A DNA stretch of 64,000 nucleotides from NCBI GenBank assembly GCA_902762385.1, contig CACWNQ010000001.1, forward strand, positions 434,001-498,000, given 5' to 3'. The stretch comes from an uncultured Bacteroidales bacterium (GTDB lineage: Bacteria > Bacteroidota > Bacteroidia > Bacteroidales > Muribaculaceae). A program made the translations under genes and the position numbers. Below, piece by piece: positions 43,906 through 52,911 of this stretch. The stretch's first letter is position 1. Each line of letters begins with the position of its first letter. The notes below the pieces were generated by a model. That model was given only the letters and a program-made list of their open reading frames with translations, did no database searches and was not told where the DNA came from.

Positions 43906-43974
43906 GACTCACCTGACTCACTTGACTCACTTTTGTCAAACAACGGTAACAACATTAAAACAACGGTAACAACA
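43906..43974. repeat. Direct repeats in the intergenic region
   Basis: TGACTCAC occurs three times at 43906-43930. Then a 17-bp direct repeat AAACAACGGTAACAACA occurs at 43938-43954 and 43958-43974. The remaining part of the gap 43898-44248 is AT-rich and ends in the promoter at 44190-44220. Confidence 0.75.
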
Positions 43975-44189
43975 AATGCATTTTAGTGTGGGACAAAATT
44001 GAAATAATTATTTAATCTCACAAAGCTGCATCTATCGATGTCGAAAAGCCTGCTCACGCAGGAAAAAAATCAGGTCAAGTCGCAACAATAGTACATTAAT
44101 TAATTGTTGATTATAAAAGGTACATTTATAAATGCTGTATCATTAAGATTGTCAGATTGTTGTAAAAAGTAAGGGTACGCATATTTTTC

Positions 44190-44220
44190 TTGCAAAATTC
44201 AATGTCTGCCCTTATCTTTG
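44190..44220 (+). promoter_or_regulatory. Promoter of the lipoprotein pair
   Basis: TTG (44190-44192), 20 bp, TATCTTTG (44213-44220), 28 nt before the ATG at 44249. Confidence 0.66.
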
Positions 44221-44248
44221 CAACGAACTAAAATAAAAGAATTATATC

Positions 44249-45679
44249 ATGAAACGGTTTGCTCAATTGTTATTCTTATTAATTTCTGTGATGCTATTGT
44301 CATCATGTGAGGATGATATCGGTAAGCGCCAGGTAGCATTCACTGCTACTATGCCAAGCGATGACTTGTCGTCCTCACGGCCTGGCAGCATTATAAACGG
44401 CGTACCAACGGCTGAGGGGTTCAATCTGAATGCCCAGTGGCAAGAAGGCGACAAGATACAGCTTTTTGTCCGTCAAGACGGCAAAGTATATCAAGCCGAG
44501 AACCCATCCACTGTTTCTGACATAAGCAGCGATGGCAAGACCTGCACTTTTGAGCTGTTGCTGCCCAAGTCGGTCAATCGTGATAAGGACTATGATATCA
44601 TTGGTGTGACAGGGGTGGAGGCCTATATAGAGGGAGAGGATGTTATTGCCTCATGCACCCTGACGCGATGTGGTTCACAGCAAAGAAAGGTAGCAACCAG
44701 GCGAAGTTCCGTCACATGTGTGCCTACGAGGTTCTACATGTGAATAACATTTCCAATTCTAGCATAAGGTTTAAGCACTGCGGCTTTGATGTTTCAACTT
44801 CATGGTACAAATATAGTGACAGAGTAGTGCTTACTGGTGATGCCTTTTCGGGATACGAGGCAGGACAAAACGATATCGAGAGTAATGAAATCACGATAGC
44901 TCCAAGGGAAACCGGAACGATATTGACATGGTATATTCCAAGGTTTGATGTAAATGATGAGACAACCGAGGCTACCATCAACGATGCCAGGCTTAAGGCC
45001 GTAGTCAATGGAGGGGCTGTAATCACAGCCGATGTGATAAAATCATATAAAAAATTCGCCCGTGGCAATGCCTACTATATGGAAGTCAACTGGGACGGCT
45101 CAACTTTGTATTTCACGAATGACTTCTGCCCCGATGGAAACCATCCGCACGTTATTGACCTGGGCTTGCCGTCGGGAACAAAGTGGGCGTGCTGTAATGT
45201 TGGCGCCAATAGTCCGTCAGAGCGTGGAGACTATTTTGCCTGGGGAGAGACTTCTCCCAAGACGGCTTTTGGAGAATATAATTACAAGTGGTACATCGCC
45301 GGTGACGACCATAGAATCACGAAGTACTGCTCTAATAGTGACTATGGTACTGTCGACAACATAATATCAAATTTATGAGCTTTTGGAGAACTGCACAAGT
45401 GAATGGATTAAAGTAAACGGAATGAGCGGTTGTCTCATCAAGAGCAAAACAACCAACGGGGCAATTTTCTTTCCTGCTGCTGGCTGGTACACTAAATACG
45501 GATTTCGGATGTTAGATATAAGAGGCGAATACTGGTCACGCGTTAATCCCTACATTTCATTGCCTAACATGGCATATTTGTTGGTATTCAATTATGGTGA
45601 GATGGGCTGGATTCGTGTGGGCTATACTGTCCGTTTTAACGGTTTGAGCGTTCGTGCTGTGTACGTTGGACAAGAGTAA
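44249..45679 (+). pseudogene. Decayed fimbrillin-like lipoprotein, upstream copy of a tandem pair
   Basis: Three frame segments (44249-44743, 44653-45378, 45383-45679) align end to end with the intact downstream gene 45717-47243. Segment one has a lipoprotein signal (MKRFAQLLFLLISVMLLSSC) and the fimbrillin-like region. At about 44666 it lacks 43 bp present in the intact copy (junction at a CGA repeat), shifting the frame. Segment two carries the DLGLPSGTKWACCNVGANSPSERGDYFAWGET domain and ends near 45378, where a net 68 bp is missing. Segment three resumes at ENCTSEWIKVNGMSGC in the first frame. Sum 111 bp is a multiple of three. Only a truncated lipoprotein of 164 aa would be made. The promoter is intact. 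Confidence 0.85.
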
Positions 45680-45716
45680 TTGTTTTCGAAGTCAATAATT
45701 ATTTCAGTATATATTT

Positions 45717-47243
45717 ATGAAAAACTTCGCCTTATTATTTATAATCGCCGTAGCGCTGTTGTCTTCATGTGAAGATGATATTGCCAAACGCCAAGCAGTG
45801 TTCACCGCCTCGATGCCTGCCGATGACTTGTCGTCCTCACGGCTTGGCAGCATTATAAACGGCGTGCCAGAGGGTGAAGTATTTAATCTGAATGCGCAGT
45901 GGAAAGAAGGCGACAAGATACAGATTTTTGTCCGTCAACACGGCAAGGTGTATCAAGCCGAGAGCCCAGCCACAGTTTCTGACATAAGCAGCGACGGCAG
46001 GACCTGCACTTTTGAGCTGTTGCTGCCCAAATCGGTCAATCGTGATAAGGACTATGATATCATTGGTGTGACAGGGGTGGAGGCCTATATAGAGGGAGAG
46101 GATGTTATTGCCTCATGCACCCTGACGCGAACGCGAGCGGGCATTGATGACAACGAAGCGCTGTTGCTGCCGATGTGGTTCACAGCAAAGAAGGGCAACA
46201 ACCAGGCGAAGTTCCGTCACATGTGTGCCTACGAGGTTCTATATGTGAACAACAGCTCTGAATCAAGTATCACGTTTAGGCACGCTGGCTTTAATGTGCT
46301 TACTCCATGGTACAAATATAGCGACAGAGTAGTGCTTACTGGTGATGTCTTTTCGGGATACGAAGCAGGACAAAACGATATCGAGAGTAATGAAATCACG
46401 ATTGATGCTTGGGAAACAGGCGCGATAGTGACAAGGTATATCCCTGCTCACGATATCACAGATGAGTCAACAGGTGCTACAATTGATAATGCCAAGATTA
46501 AGGCTGTTGTCAACGGCAACGCTGTCAGCACCATCGATGCATTGAAAGCATATAAAATTTTTGCACGAGGCAATGCTTATTATATGCAAGTTACCTGGGA
46601 CGGCTCAAACCTATATTTTTCTAATGATTACTGCCCCGATGGAAATCATCCGCACATGATTGATTTGGGCTTGCCGTCGGGAACTAAGTGGGCGTGCTGT
46701 AATGTGGGAGCCAATAGTCCGTCAGAACGTGGAGACCATTTTGCTTGGGGCGAAACCACTCCCAAGTCGTACTTTAGGCTTAATAACTACAAATGGTATG
46801 CTAATGGTGATGACCATAATATCTTGAAGTATTGTTGTAACAGCGATTACGGCACTGTAGATAACAGGCCAGAGCTCAAACTAGAAGATGACGCAGCCTA
46901 TGTGAACTGGGGATTGGAGTGGGAAATGCCTTCATTGAATCAGATTTTTGAGCTAGTAGATAACTGCACAAGTGAGTGGGCAAAGGTGAATGGCATGAGT
47001 GGATGTCTTTTCAAGAACAACACAAATGACAGCGCCATTTTCTTCCCACTTCCTGGTTGGAACCCAAGAGGGGCGGGATTAGACGCTGTGGGCAACTATT
47101 GGTCAAGAGGTTATAGATACGACATTTGGCCTAACTTGGCTTATGTTTTGTGTATCAAGTATGGTCATACTGGTGCCTATGTGGCCTATTTACCTCGATA
47201 TTATGGAGCAAACGTTCGTCCTGTATATGTCGCACAAGAGTAA
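45717..47243 (+). CDS. Fimbrillin-like surface lipoprotein, intact downstream copy
   Basis: 508 aa. Signal MKNFALLFIIAVALLSSC (Cys18 lipobox), then CEDDIAKRQAVFTASMP. The N-terminal half (to about 300) shows the fimbrillin-type pattern FNLNAQWKEGDKIQIFVRQ, TFELLLPKSVNRDKDYDIIGVTGVEAYIEGEDVI, KFRHMCAYEVLYVNN. The C-terminal half is a domain frequent in Bacteroidales surface proteins, IDLGLPSGTKWACCNVGANSPSERGDHFAWGETTPKS...EMPSLNQIFELVDNCTSEW...NYWSRGYRY. It is probably surface exposed. No consensus promoter lies in the 37-bp gap, so it may depend on the upstream copy's promoter. Function in adhesion is inference. Confidence 0.72.
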   Translation: MKNFALLFIIAVALLSSCEDDIAKRQAVFTASMPADDLSSSRLGSIINGVPEGEVFNLNAQWKEGDKIQIFVRQHGKVYQAESPATVSDISSDGRTCTFELLLPKSVNRDKDYDIIGVTGVEAYIEGEDVIASCTLTRTRAGIDDNEALLLPMWFTAKKGNNQAKFRHMCAYEVLYVNNSSESSITFRHAGFNVLTPWYKYSDRVVLTGDVFSGYEAGQNDIESNEITIDAWETGAIVTRYIPAHDITDESTGATIDNAKIKAVVNGNAVSTIDALKAYKIFARGNAYYMQVTWDGSNLYFSNDYCPDGNHPHMIDLGLPSGTKWACCNVGANSPSERGDHFAWGETTPKSYFRLNNYKWYANGDDHNILKYCCNSDYGTVDNRPELKLEDDAAYVNWGLEWEMPSLNQIFELVDNCTSEWAKVNGMSGCLFKNNTNDSAIFFPLPGWNPRGAGLDAVGNYWSRGYRYDIWPNLAYVLCIKYGHTGAYVAYLPRYYGANVRPVYVAQE

Positions 47244-47303
47244 AATTACAGCCACTAAATTTATTCTAGTTATAATTATTTTTTAAAATTTAAATACGAT
47301 AAC

Positions 47304-47340
47304 AACTGCTCCCTTAAGTAAAAATAGGAGCAGTTATTTT
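47304..47340 (+). terminator. Intrinsic terminator
   Basis: AACTGCTCC (47304-47312) with GGAGCAGTT (47327-47335), loop 14 nt, then ATTTTATCTTTT. Confidence 0.78.
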
Positions 47341-47379
47341 ATCTTTTCCAGGCACTGATGAAAATAAATCTCACTTTAT

Positions 47380-47410
47380 TTTGTAAATCCCACATATTGC
47401 AGTATTTTTG
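47380..47410 (+). promoter_or_regulatory. Promoter of pta-ackA
   Basis: TTTG (47380-47383), 19 bp, TATTTTTG (47403-47410), 40 nt before the pta ATG. Confidence 0.68.
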
Positions 47411-47450
47411 CCGAAGATTAGAAAACTACTTGAAACATTAACACAAAACA

Positions 47451-48464
47451 ATGGAACAACTGTTTATCGACCTGGAGAAGAAAGCTGTTGCCACTCCGCA
47501 ACGCTTAGTATTACCCGAGAGTTTTGAACCCCGCACACTGCAAGCCGCTAATCTTGTGATTGAGCGTGGTGCAGCTAAGGTTATCCTCATTGGTGACAAG
47601 AACGAAATCGTTGCTAAAGCCAATGAACTGGGTTTCAACAACATCGAGAAAGCAACATTCATCAACCCTGCCAATGCTGAAGAGCTTGAGCCTTATGCTC
47701 AGCTGCTGCAAGAGTTGCGCAAGAAGAAAGGTATGACAATTGAGCAGGCACGCGTCACTGCCGCCGACCCTCTTTACCTGGGTTGCCTTCTTATTAAGAA
47801 CGGCGATGCCGATGCCCAAGTGGCCGGTGCCGAGAACACTACTGGCAATGTGCTGCGCGCTGCTTTCCAAGTGCTCAAAACCGCTCCTGGCGTGAGCGCT
47901 GTATCAGGTGCATTTATTATGCTCCTTCCCGAGGGAAGCCCCTACGGTGAGAACGGCACAATGGTATTTGCTGACTGTGCTGTTATCCCCGATCCCGATG
48001 CAAGCCAGCTCGCTCAGACTGCCGTGCTGACCGAGAAGACTGCACGCGACATTGCAGGAATCGACCCCAAGGTGGCTATGCTCAGCTTCTCGACCAAGGG
48101 CAGTGCAAGTCATGAAAGAGTTGATAAAGTTACTGAGGCTCTGCGCTTAGCCCGCGAGATGAACCCCGATATGAAGATTGATGGTGAGTTGCAAGCAGAC
48201 GCTGCAATCGTGCCCAGCGTGGGTGCTTCAAAGGCTCCTGGTAGCGACATTGCAGGTAAGGCCAACGTACTAGTGTTCCCTAACCTCGAGGTTGGAAACA
48301 TTGCCTACAAGCTCGTGCAGCGCTTAGCAGGCGCCACAGCTGTAGGTCCTGTTCTTCAAGGACTTGGAGCTCCAGTTAACGACCTCTCACGTGGCTGCTC
48401 GCCCGACGATGTTTACAAGACAATCCTTCTTACCTGCAATCAGGCAATAAGCAAGAAACAGTAG
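47451..48464 (+). CDS. pta: Phosphate acetyltransferase
   Basis: Converts acetyl-CoA and phosphate to acetyl phosphate and CoA. 337 aa, the short single-domain form without the N-terminal DRTGG part. Motifs: RLVLPESFEPRTLQAANLVIERGAAKVILIG, ADPLYLGCLLIKNGDADAQVAGAENTTGNVLRAAFQVL, VSGAFIMLLPEG, MLSFSTKGSASH and NVLVFPNLEVGNIAYKLVQRLAGATAVGPVLQGLGAPVNDLSRGCSPDDVYK. It is followed by ackA, 103 bp away, with a repeat-rich gap. Confidence 0.96.
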   Translation: MEQLFIDLEKKAVATPQRLVLPESFEPRTLQAANLVIERGAAKVILIGDKNEIVAKANELGFNNIEKATFINPANAEELEPYAQLLQELRKKKGMTIEQARVTAADPLYLGCLLIKNGDADAQVAGAENTTGNVLRAAFQVLKTAPGVSAVSGAFIMLLPEGSPYGENGTMVFADCAVIPDPDASQLAQTAVLTEKTARDIAGIDPKVAMLSFSTKGSASHERVDKVTEALRLAREMNPDMKIDGELQADAAIVPSVGASKAPGSDIAGKANVLVFPNLEVGNIAYKLVQRLAGATAVGPVLQGLGAPVNDLSRGCSPDDVYKTILLTCNQAISKKQ

Positions 48465-48563
48465 AGAGGAAAGAGGTAAGAGGTGAGAGTGCTCCACCAA
48501 TAAATCCACCTCTGACCACCTATAAACTAAGAACTAAGAACTATAAACTAAAAACTATAAACA
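48465..48563. repeat. Heptanucleotide tracts between pta and ackA
   Basis: Two 7-bp-period tracts: GAGGAAA-GAGGTAA-GAGGTGA-GAG (about 48471-48490) and AACTAAG-AACTAAG-AACTATA-AACTAAA-AACTATA (about 48524-48563). They fill most of the gap and end just before the ackA ATG. Confidence 0.72.
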
Positions 48564-48567
48564 GATT

Positions 48568-49776
48568 ATGAACATTCTAGTGCTCAACTGCGGCAGTAGC
48601 TCTGCCAAGTACAAACTCATCGAGGTAAAAAGCAACACTATCCTGGCCGAGGGTGGCGTGGAGAAAATTGGTCTGCCAGATGCTTTCATCAAGATGAAAC
48701 TTGCCGACGGCAAGAAGAATCTTGACTTGGGACTCATCAACCACGATGGAGCAATCAAAGCCATTCTCGATGCGCTTGTAAACCCCGAATATGGCTGCAT
48801 CAAGGGCTTTGATGAGATTGATGCTGTAGGTCACCGCGTAGTTCACGGCGGCGAGAAGTTTAACAAGAGCATGCTTATCACCGAGGAGGTTAAGGACATG
48901 ATTAAAGAGTGTTACAACATCGCACCCCTTCACAACCCCGTGAACATGGCTGGCATCGATGCTATCACCAAGGTGCTCCCTGACGTGCCACAGGTGGCTG
49001 TATTTGACACTGCATTTCACCAGACAATGCCAAAGCACGCCTACCTCTACCCTCTTCCCATGAAGTACTACGAGGAGGACCATGTGCGTCGCTACGGCTT
49101 CCACGGCACTAGCCATCGCTTTGTTTCGCGCCGCGTGTGCGAAATGCTAGGTACCGACTGGCAAGACAAGAAGATCATATGCTGCCACATTGGTAACGGT
49201 GCCAGCATTAGCGCAATCAAGAATGGCAAGAGCATTGACACATCGATGGGTCTTACCCCAACCGAGGGTCTTATGATGGGAACTCGCAGTGGCGACGTTG
49301 ATCCAGGCGCCCTCATATTCCTCATGGAGAAATACAATCTCACTGCCAAGGACCTTATGCGCATCGTGAACAAGGAGAGCGGTGTGCTGGGCATTACTGG
49401 CATCTCGAGCGACATGCGTGAGATTTGCGACGAGATCGACAAGGGCAACCCAATTGCCAAGCTCGCTATGGACATGTATGAGCTGCGCATCTTGAAGTAC
49501 ATAGGTGCCTATGCAGCCGAGCTCAATGGCGTGGACATCATCGCATTCACAGGTGGTGTGGGCGAGAATCAGACTCCCACCCGCAAGAACCTGTGCCGCA
49601 ACCTCGAGTATCTAGGCGTTAAGATCGACGAGGAGCTCAACGACAAGCTGTGGCGTGGCAAGGAAGGCGAAATCAGCACCCCCGACAGCAAGGTTAAGGT
49701 GGTGGTTGTCATGACCGACGAGGAGTACATGATTGCACGCGACACCGAGGCTATTATCGAGGGGCGCGAGCCTTAA
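48568..49776 (+). CDS. ackA: Acetate kinase
   Basis: Makes ATP and acetate from acetyl phosphate, or the reverse. 402 aa. MNILVLNCGSSSAKYKLIEV is the signature start. Further motifs: AVGHRVVHGGEKF, VAVFDTAFHQTMPKHAYLYPLP, RRYGFHGTSHRFVSRR, CCHIGNGASISAIKNGKSIDTSMGLTPTEGLMMGTRSGDVDPG, and FTGGVGENQTPTRKNLC. The operon with pta gives fermentative acetate formation. It also neighbours the citrate lyase cluster, whose product is acetate. Confidence 0.97.
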   Translation: MNILVLNCGSSSAKYKLIEVKSNTILAEGGVEKIGLPDAFIKMKLADGKKNLDLGLINHDGAIKAILDALVNPEYGCIKGFDEIDAVGHRVVHGGEKFNKSMLITEEVKDMIKECYNIAPLHNPVNMAGIDAITKVLPDVPQVAVFDTAFHQTMPKHAYLYPLPMKYYEEDHVRRYGFHGTSHRFVSRRVCEMLGTDWQDKKIICCHIGNGASISAIKNGKSIDTSMGLTPTEGLMMGTRSGDVDPGALIFLMEKYNLTAKDLMRIVNKESGVLGITGISSDMREICDEIDKGNPIAKLAMDMYELRILKYIGAYAAELNGVDIIAFTGGVGENQTPTRKNLCRNLEYLGVKIDEELNDKLWRGKEGEISTPDSKVKVVVVMTDEEYMIARDTEAIIEGREP

Positions 49777-49798
49777 GGTCACAACCCACATCAATAAT

Positions 49799-49847
49799 AA
49801 AGTGGACAAATTCTCACATTGAGATTTGTCCACTTTGTTATTTGTTT
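49799..49847 (+). terminator. Intrinsic terminator after ackA
   Basis: AAAGTGGACAAAT (49799-49811) with ATTTGTCCACTTT (49824-49836), extended inside by CTCA/TGAG, followed by GTTATTTGTTTTT. The rest of the 49777-50130 gap is AT-rich and ends in the citD promoter. Confidence 0.88.
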
Positions 49848-50020
49848 TTCCTCACTTTTAGCCAGTTTAGGTTAAACAAATTAAGCCATTTCGATACCTT
49901 TGCTACAAAGTGAAACCACAACAACAAAAACAATAAAAAACTTGTTTTCTTGACCTTAAAAACTAATCGTGAATTTCTTTTAAATAAATGTATTTCAGGC
50001 GTTTTTTTCATTGAAAAACT

Positions 50021-50051
50021 TTTGTCAGTTCCAAAATAATACCTACTTTTG
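50021..50051 (+). promoter_or_regulatory. Promoter of the citrate lyase cluster
   Basis: TTTG (50021-50024), 19 bp, TACTTTTG (50044-50051), about 79 nt before the citD ATG. Confidence 0.68.
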
Positions 50052-50130
50052 CTTGCTATTTAACATGAATAATAAATATTTTATTATAACACCAATTTTT
50101 TAAACAACATTAAAACCAAAAACGAACCTG

Positions 50131-50430
50131 ATGGAACTAAAAAATGCAATGGCCGGCACTCTTGAGTCGGGCGACATTCTTATCCAAATTGCGCCATCTG
50201 ACGTTGACGGACTACACATTGAGCTCGACAGCACGGTAGCCTATCAATTTGGCGAGCAAATCTATCAATTTGGCGAGCAAATCAAGAAAGTGATCACCAA
50301 CACCCTGCAAGAATTGGGCATTAACAAAGCAAATGTGAAAGCAACCGACAAGGGCGCTCTCGACTGCACTATCAAGGCACGCGTTACCGCTGCTGCTGTG
50401 CGCTCGACCGGCGTTGATGTCTGGGCTTAA
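50131..50430 (+). CDS. citD: Citrate lyase acyl carrier protein (gamma subunit) with an internal 7-residue duplication
   Basis: Carries the phosphoribosyl-dephospho-CoA arm of citrate lyase. 99 aa. MELKNAMAGTLESGDILIQIAP holds the modified Ser (Ser13 in TLESGD, equal to Ser14 of Klebsiella CitD). The helix segment reads AYQFGEQIYQFGEQIKKVI: the seven residues YQFGEQI occur twice because a 21-bp stretch is exactly repeated (50242-50262 and 50263-50283). Related CitD proteins have one copy. The end ALDCTIKARVTAAAVRSTGVDVWA is typical. First gene of the cluster, 35 bp before citE. Confidence 0.93.
   Translation: MELKNAMAGTLESGDILIQIAPSDVDGLHIELDSTVAYQFGEQIYQFGEQIKKVITNTLQELGINKANVKATDKGALDCTIKARVTAAAVRSTGVDVWA
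50242..50283. repeat. Exact 21-bp tandem duplication inside citD
   Basis: The two 21-bp units 50242-50262 and 50263-50283 are identical base for base and in frame, adding seven residues. Confidence 0.95.
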
Positions 50431-50465
50431 TCGTTTACTCAAACCTTTTAAACTTTCAAGAAATT

Positions 50466-51356
50466 ATGGAAAGATTAAGAAGAACAATGATGTTTGTTCC
50501 AGGTAACAATCCTGGTATGATGGCAGACGCATATATCTATGGTCCCGATTCTATCATGCTCGACCTTGAAGACAGTGTTACAATGGCAGAGAAAGATACT
50601 GCCCGCCTGCTCGTGTATAACGCACTTAAGACTATCGACTACGGCGATACCGAAATGGTCGTTCGCATCAACCCATTAAACACTCCTTATGGAAAGAAAG
50701 ACATCGAGGCCGTTGTAAAGGCTGGCGTTGATGTAATTCGTATGCCTAAGACAGAGACTGCCGAAGAGGTAATTGAGGTGGAGCGTGAAATTGAGAAAGT
50801 AGAAAAAGAGATTGGTTGCCTGGGACGCACTCAAATCATGGCAGCCATCGAGAGCGCTCTTGGTGTTGTTAATGCCTATGCAATTGCAACAGCCTCTAAG
50901 CGCATGATGGGTATTGCACTTGGTGCCGAGGACTACAGCGCTAACCTAAAGACTCAGCGTACTCCCGAAGGCAGTGAGCTGCTTCTCGCTCGCGAGACCA
51001 TCGTTGTTGCTGCCCGTGCAGCTGGCATCGATGCCCTAGATACTGTATACTCTAACCTCAACGATATGGAAACCTTCCGCAACGAGGTTGAGGCCATTAA
51101 GAAGCTTGGTTTCGATGGCAAGTCGATTATCAACCCACGACAGATTGAGGTTGTTAACGAGGTATTTGCTCCAAAGGAGAAAGACATCCAGAAGTCACTT
51201 ACCATTCTCGCCGCCATCAAGGAGGCCGAGAAGAAGGGTTCGGGCGTTATCGCTGTCAACGGTAAGATGGTTGACCGCCCAGTAGTTTTAAGAGCACAAC
51301 GTACAATCGACCTGGCTATCGCTTCAGGCATTTTAACAAAGGAGGACATACAATGA
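50466..51356 (+). CDS. citE: Citrate lyase beta subunit (citryl-ACP lyase)
   Basis: 296 aa. RRTMMFVPGNNPGMMADAYIYGPDSIMLDLEDSVTMAEKD carries the family's substrate and metal sites (LDLEDSV). Further blocks: VVRINPLNTPYGKKDIEAVV, IMAAIESALGVVNAYAIA (Glu metal ligand), GIALGAEDYSANLKTQRTPEG, and FDGKSIINPRQIEVVNEVFAP. It cleaves citryl-ACP to acetyl-ACP and oxaloacetate. The stop overlaps the citF start (ATGA at 51353-51356), so translation is coupled. Confidence 0.96.
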   Translation: MERLRRTMMFVPGNNPGMMADAYIYGPDSIMLDLEDSVTMAEKDTARLLVYNALKTIDYGDTEMVVRINPLNTPYGKKDIEAVVKAGVDVIRMPKTETAEEVIEVEREIEKVEKEIGCLGRTQIMAAIESALGVVNAYAIATASKRMMGIALGAEDYSANLKTQRTPEGSELLLARETIVVAARAAGIDALDTVYSNLNDMETFRNEVEAIKKLGFDGKSIINPRQIEVVNEVFAPKEKDIQKSLTILAAIKEAEKKGSGVIAVNGKMVDRPVVLRAQRTIDLAIASGILTKEDIQ

Positions 51357-52888
51357 ACAGCATAAAAGACAGAGCAGATCTCATTGCAGCAGCTGCAAAG
51401 AAAATGGGTAAAGACGTCTTCAAAGACGATCTAGTGAAAATCAGCACCCCACGTCACGACTTGCAAAGAAAATCAGGCAAAGTGGTAACCCTTGAAGAAG
51501 CCATCAAGAAGAGTGGTCTCAAGGACGGTATGACTATCTCATTCCACCACCACTTCCGTGGAGGTGACAAGGTGATTAACATGGTGGTTGACAAGCTCGC
51601 CGAAATGGGCTTCAAGAACCTCCACCTTGCATCTTCAAGCCTTATCGACGTTCACAAGCCTCTTATTGAGCACATTAAGAACGGTGTTATCACAAAGATT
51701 TCGACTTCTGGTCTTCGTGGCGACCTTGCTACCGCAGTTTCTCACGGCTTGATGGAAGAGCCTGTTGTGTTCCGTTCACACGGTTCTCGCGGCTATGCCA
51801 TCGCTACTGGTGAGCTTCACATCGACGTAGCATTCCTGGGCGCATCATCGAGCGATCCACTTGGTAACGCAGCTGGTTTCTCAATGAGCGAGAATGCCAA
51901 GAGCATTTGCGGTTCATTGGGATATGCACTTCCCGATGCTAAGTATGCCGACAAGACCGTCATCCTTACCGACGACCTTGTTGACTATCCTAACCAACTT
52001 AACGCCATCAGCGAAGCCGATGTTGACTACGTCGTAGTTGTTGACTCAGTGGGCGATTCAAGCAAGATTTCTTCGGGCGCAATCCGCGACACCAAGAATC
52101 CACGTGATATCCTCCTTGCCAAGAAGGCTGCCAAGGTTGTCATCAACAGTGGTTACTTCGAAAACGGCTTCTCATTGCAGACTGGTTCAGGTGGTGCTTC
52201 ACTTGCTGTTACCAAGTATCTGCGTCAAGCCATGATCGACAAGGGCATCAAGGCACGCTTTGCTCTTGGTGGTATCACAAGCCACATGGTGAAACTGCAT
52301 CAGGAAGGTCTTATCGACCGTCTTATCGACGTTCAGTCGTTTGACAAGGTTGCAGCTGAGTCACTGATGAGCGACCCAATGCACAAGAGCGTATCGGCCA
52401 ACGAATATGCCGCTTTGCTTGAGCCAGGTTCAGCAACTCACTTCCTCGATGTTGTTATCCTTTCGGCCCTCGAGGTTGATGTTAACTTCAACGTTAATGT
52501 GCTCGTAGGTAGTGACGGTATCATCCGTGGTGCCATTGGTGGTCACCCCGACACTGCTGCCGACTCAGCACTCTCAGTTATCGTTTGCCCATTGCTTCGT
52601 GGCCGCATTCCATGCGTTGTTGACGAGGTTACCACTCTCATCACTCCGGGTTCTACTGTTGATGTTGTGGTTACTGAGTTTGGCATCGCTGTCAATCCTC
52701 GTCGTCCCGAGCTCAAGAAGCGTCTTCAAGATGCAGGCATCGAGATTGTCGAGATTACAGCATTGCGCGACCGTGCAAAGAGCATCATTGGCGAAGCTGC
52801 TCCACTGCCATTTGGCGACAAGGTTGTGGGCATCGTGATGAACCGCGACGGCTCGGTTATGGATGTTATCAAGAACATTAAGGACTAA
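51353..52888 (+). CDS. citF: Citrate lyase alpha subunit (citrate:acetyl-ACP transferase)
   Basis: 511 aa. Exchanges acetate for citrate on the ACP arm. Blocks: FHHHFRGGDKVINMVVDKLAEMG, VFRSHGSRGYAIATGELHIDVAFLGASSSDPLGNAAGF, GSGGASLAVTKYLRQAMI, FALGGITSHMVKLHQEGLIDRLIDVQSFD and GGHPDTAADSALSVIVCPLLRGRIPCVVDEVTTLITPG, all typical of CitF. It is followed by citX at 23 bp. Confidence 0.96.
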   Translation: MNSIKDRADLIAAAAKKMGKDVFKDDLVKISTPRHDLQRKSGKVVTLEEAIKKSGLKDGMTISFHHHFRGGDKVINMVVDKLAEMGFKNLHLASSSLIDVHKPLIEHIKNGVITKISTSGLRGDLATAVSHGLMEEPVVFRSHGSRGYAIATGELHIDVAFLGASSSDPLGNAAGFSMSENAKSICGSLGYALPDAKYADKTVILTDDLVDYPNQLNAISEADVDYVVVVDSVGDSSKISSGAIRDTKNPRDILLAKKAAKVVINSGYFENGFSLQTGSGGASLAVTKYLRQAMIDKGIKARFALGGITSHMVKLHQEGLIDRLIDVQSFDKVAAESLMSDPMHKSVSANEYAALLEPGSATHFLDVVILSALEVDVNFNVNVLVGSDGIIRGAIGGHPDTAADSALSVIVCPLLRGRIPCVVDEVTTLITPGSTVDVVVTEFGIAVNPRRPELKKRLQDAGIEIVEITALRDRAKSIIGEAAPLPFGDKVVGIVMNRDGSVMDVIKNIKD

Positions 52889-52911
52889 ACCGACAATTTG
52901 AAGTCTAAATA

